Assembly: GCA_023511325.1 (NCBI GenBank) | Contig: JAIMBU010000275.1 | Location: forward strand, 1 to 5,236 | Reading direction: 5' to 3' | Source of the DNA: Gorillibacterium sp. | GTDB lineage: Bacteria > Bacillota > Bacilli > Paenibacillales > NBRC-103111 | DNA length: 5,236 nucleotides | In this document: positions 5,157 through 5,236 of the stretch, one piece after another | Layout: each line of letters starts with the position of its first letter | How positions within the stretch are numbered: the first letter of the stretch is position 1 | The notes under the pieces: generated by a model | Database searches by the model: none | Told to the model about the DNA's origin: nothing | Seen by the model: the letters and a program-made list of their open reading frames with translations, nothing else | Position numbers and translations under genes: made by a program

Positions 5157-5223
5157 ACGAAAAGTTGCGGCAGCGAATTTTTTAAAAATAAAGGTCAAAA
5201 GCAAATTCTCGGGAGGGAATACA

Positions 5224-5236
5224 ATGAGCCAGAGAA
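5224..5236 (+). CDS. Start of an unidentified gene running off the right edge
   Basis: ATG 5224 follows GGGAGGG (5211-5217) at a 6-nt spacing, a strong start signal. Only MSQR and one further base are inside the window, so the product cannot be named. In B. subtilis the rqcH homologue yloA neighbours yloB, a calcium-transporting P-type ATPase gene, which makes a cation ATPase one possibility, but nothing in these four codons supports it. Confidence 0.6.

Larger units (their letters stand above)
4915..5223. other. Divergent intergenic region between rqcH and the right-edge gene
   Basis: About 300 nt separate the divergent genes. Besides the rqcH promoter candidate and leader ORF, it holds a purine run GGGGAGAGAGAG (5027-5038), a weak plus-strand promoter candidate (TTGGGA 5067-5072, 18 nt, AATAAA 5091-5096), an isolated TATAGT (5103-5108), a 6-bp inverted repeat TCCTGT/ACAGGA (5116-5121 and 5148-5153) with a long loop, and an AT-rich stretch AATTTTTTAAAAAT (5176-5189). 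I recognise no riboswitch, T-box or tRNA, and no intrinsic terminator. Confidence 0.4.

Noticed and set aside
5153..5185. 10-codon frame MNEKLRQRIF with ATGA overlap
   Set aside because: It is very short, has no spaced SD, and nothing beyond the ATGA overlap supports it, so I mention it only with the 35-aa candidate.

Overview
The window looks like an ordinary chromosomal segment of a Bacillota bacterium of the order Bacillales. The evidence is a YlbG (UPF0298/DUF2129) C-terminus, a GtaB/GalU-type uridylyltransferase, a bacterial RqcH (NFACT) protein, AGGAGG-type ribosome binding sites and TTG/ATG starts. The style of the proteins suggests Paenibacillaceae or a Brevibacillus-like relative rather than Bacillus itself, but I cannot fix the genus without a search. 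I see no transposase, tRNA, rRNA, CRISPR array or prophage gene.

Layout, left to right. (1) The last 61 codons of ylbG run in from the left edge. (2) About 120 nt with several stacked Shine-Dalgarno-like motifs and a possible 7-codon leader ORF lead into a 140-aa protein of unknown function, which is closed by an intrinsic terminator at 763-799. (3) An extended -10 promoter candidate precedes a compact plus-strand three-gene unit. It holds a 100-aa LysR-type protein that is only the DNA-binding half, a complete PHP-domain phosphoesterase of the RNase AM/YciV type, and gtaB (UTP--glucose-1-phosphate uridylyltransferase) starting 2 nt after the PHP stop. (4) gtaB and the minus-strand gene rqcH converge on one bidirectional hairpin terminator, and the rqcH stop codon lies at its loop. 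(5) rqcH (627 aa, ribosome quality control) is preceded on its own strand by a putative 15-codon leader ORF ending 2 nt before its start. (6) A divergent intergenic region of about 300 nt follows, with weak promoter candidates and a possible 35-aa hydrophobic ORF. The first codons of a further plus-strand gene run off the right edge.

How the genes work together: gtaB supplies UDP-glucose for cell-wall glycopolymers, glycolipids and exopolysaccharide. The PHP protein probably belongs to RNA or nucleotide-bisphosphate turnover. RqcH rescues stalled 50S subunits by adding C-terminal alanine tails. The co-transcription of a truncated LysR, a PHP enzyme and gtaB is inferred from spacing alone. The window holds no clear new multi-gene system. 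The items most worth a second look are the effector-less LysR protein, the unknown 140-aa protein with an H-A-x-x-R-x-x-x-R motif, the D-to-E change at the position of a functionally required RqcH residue, and the leader ORF abutting rqcH.
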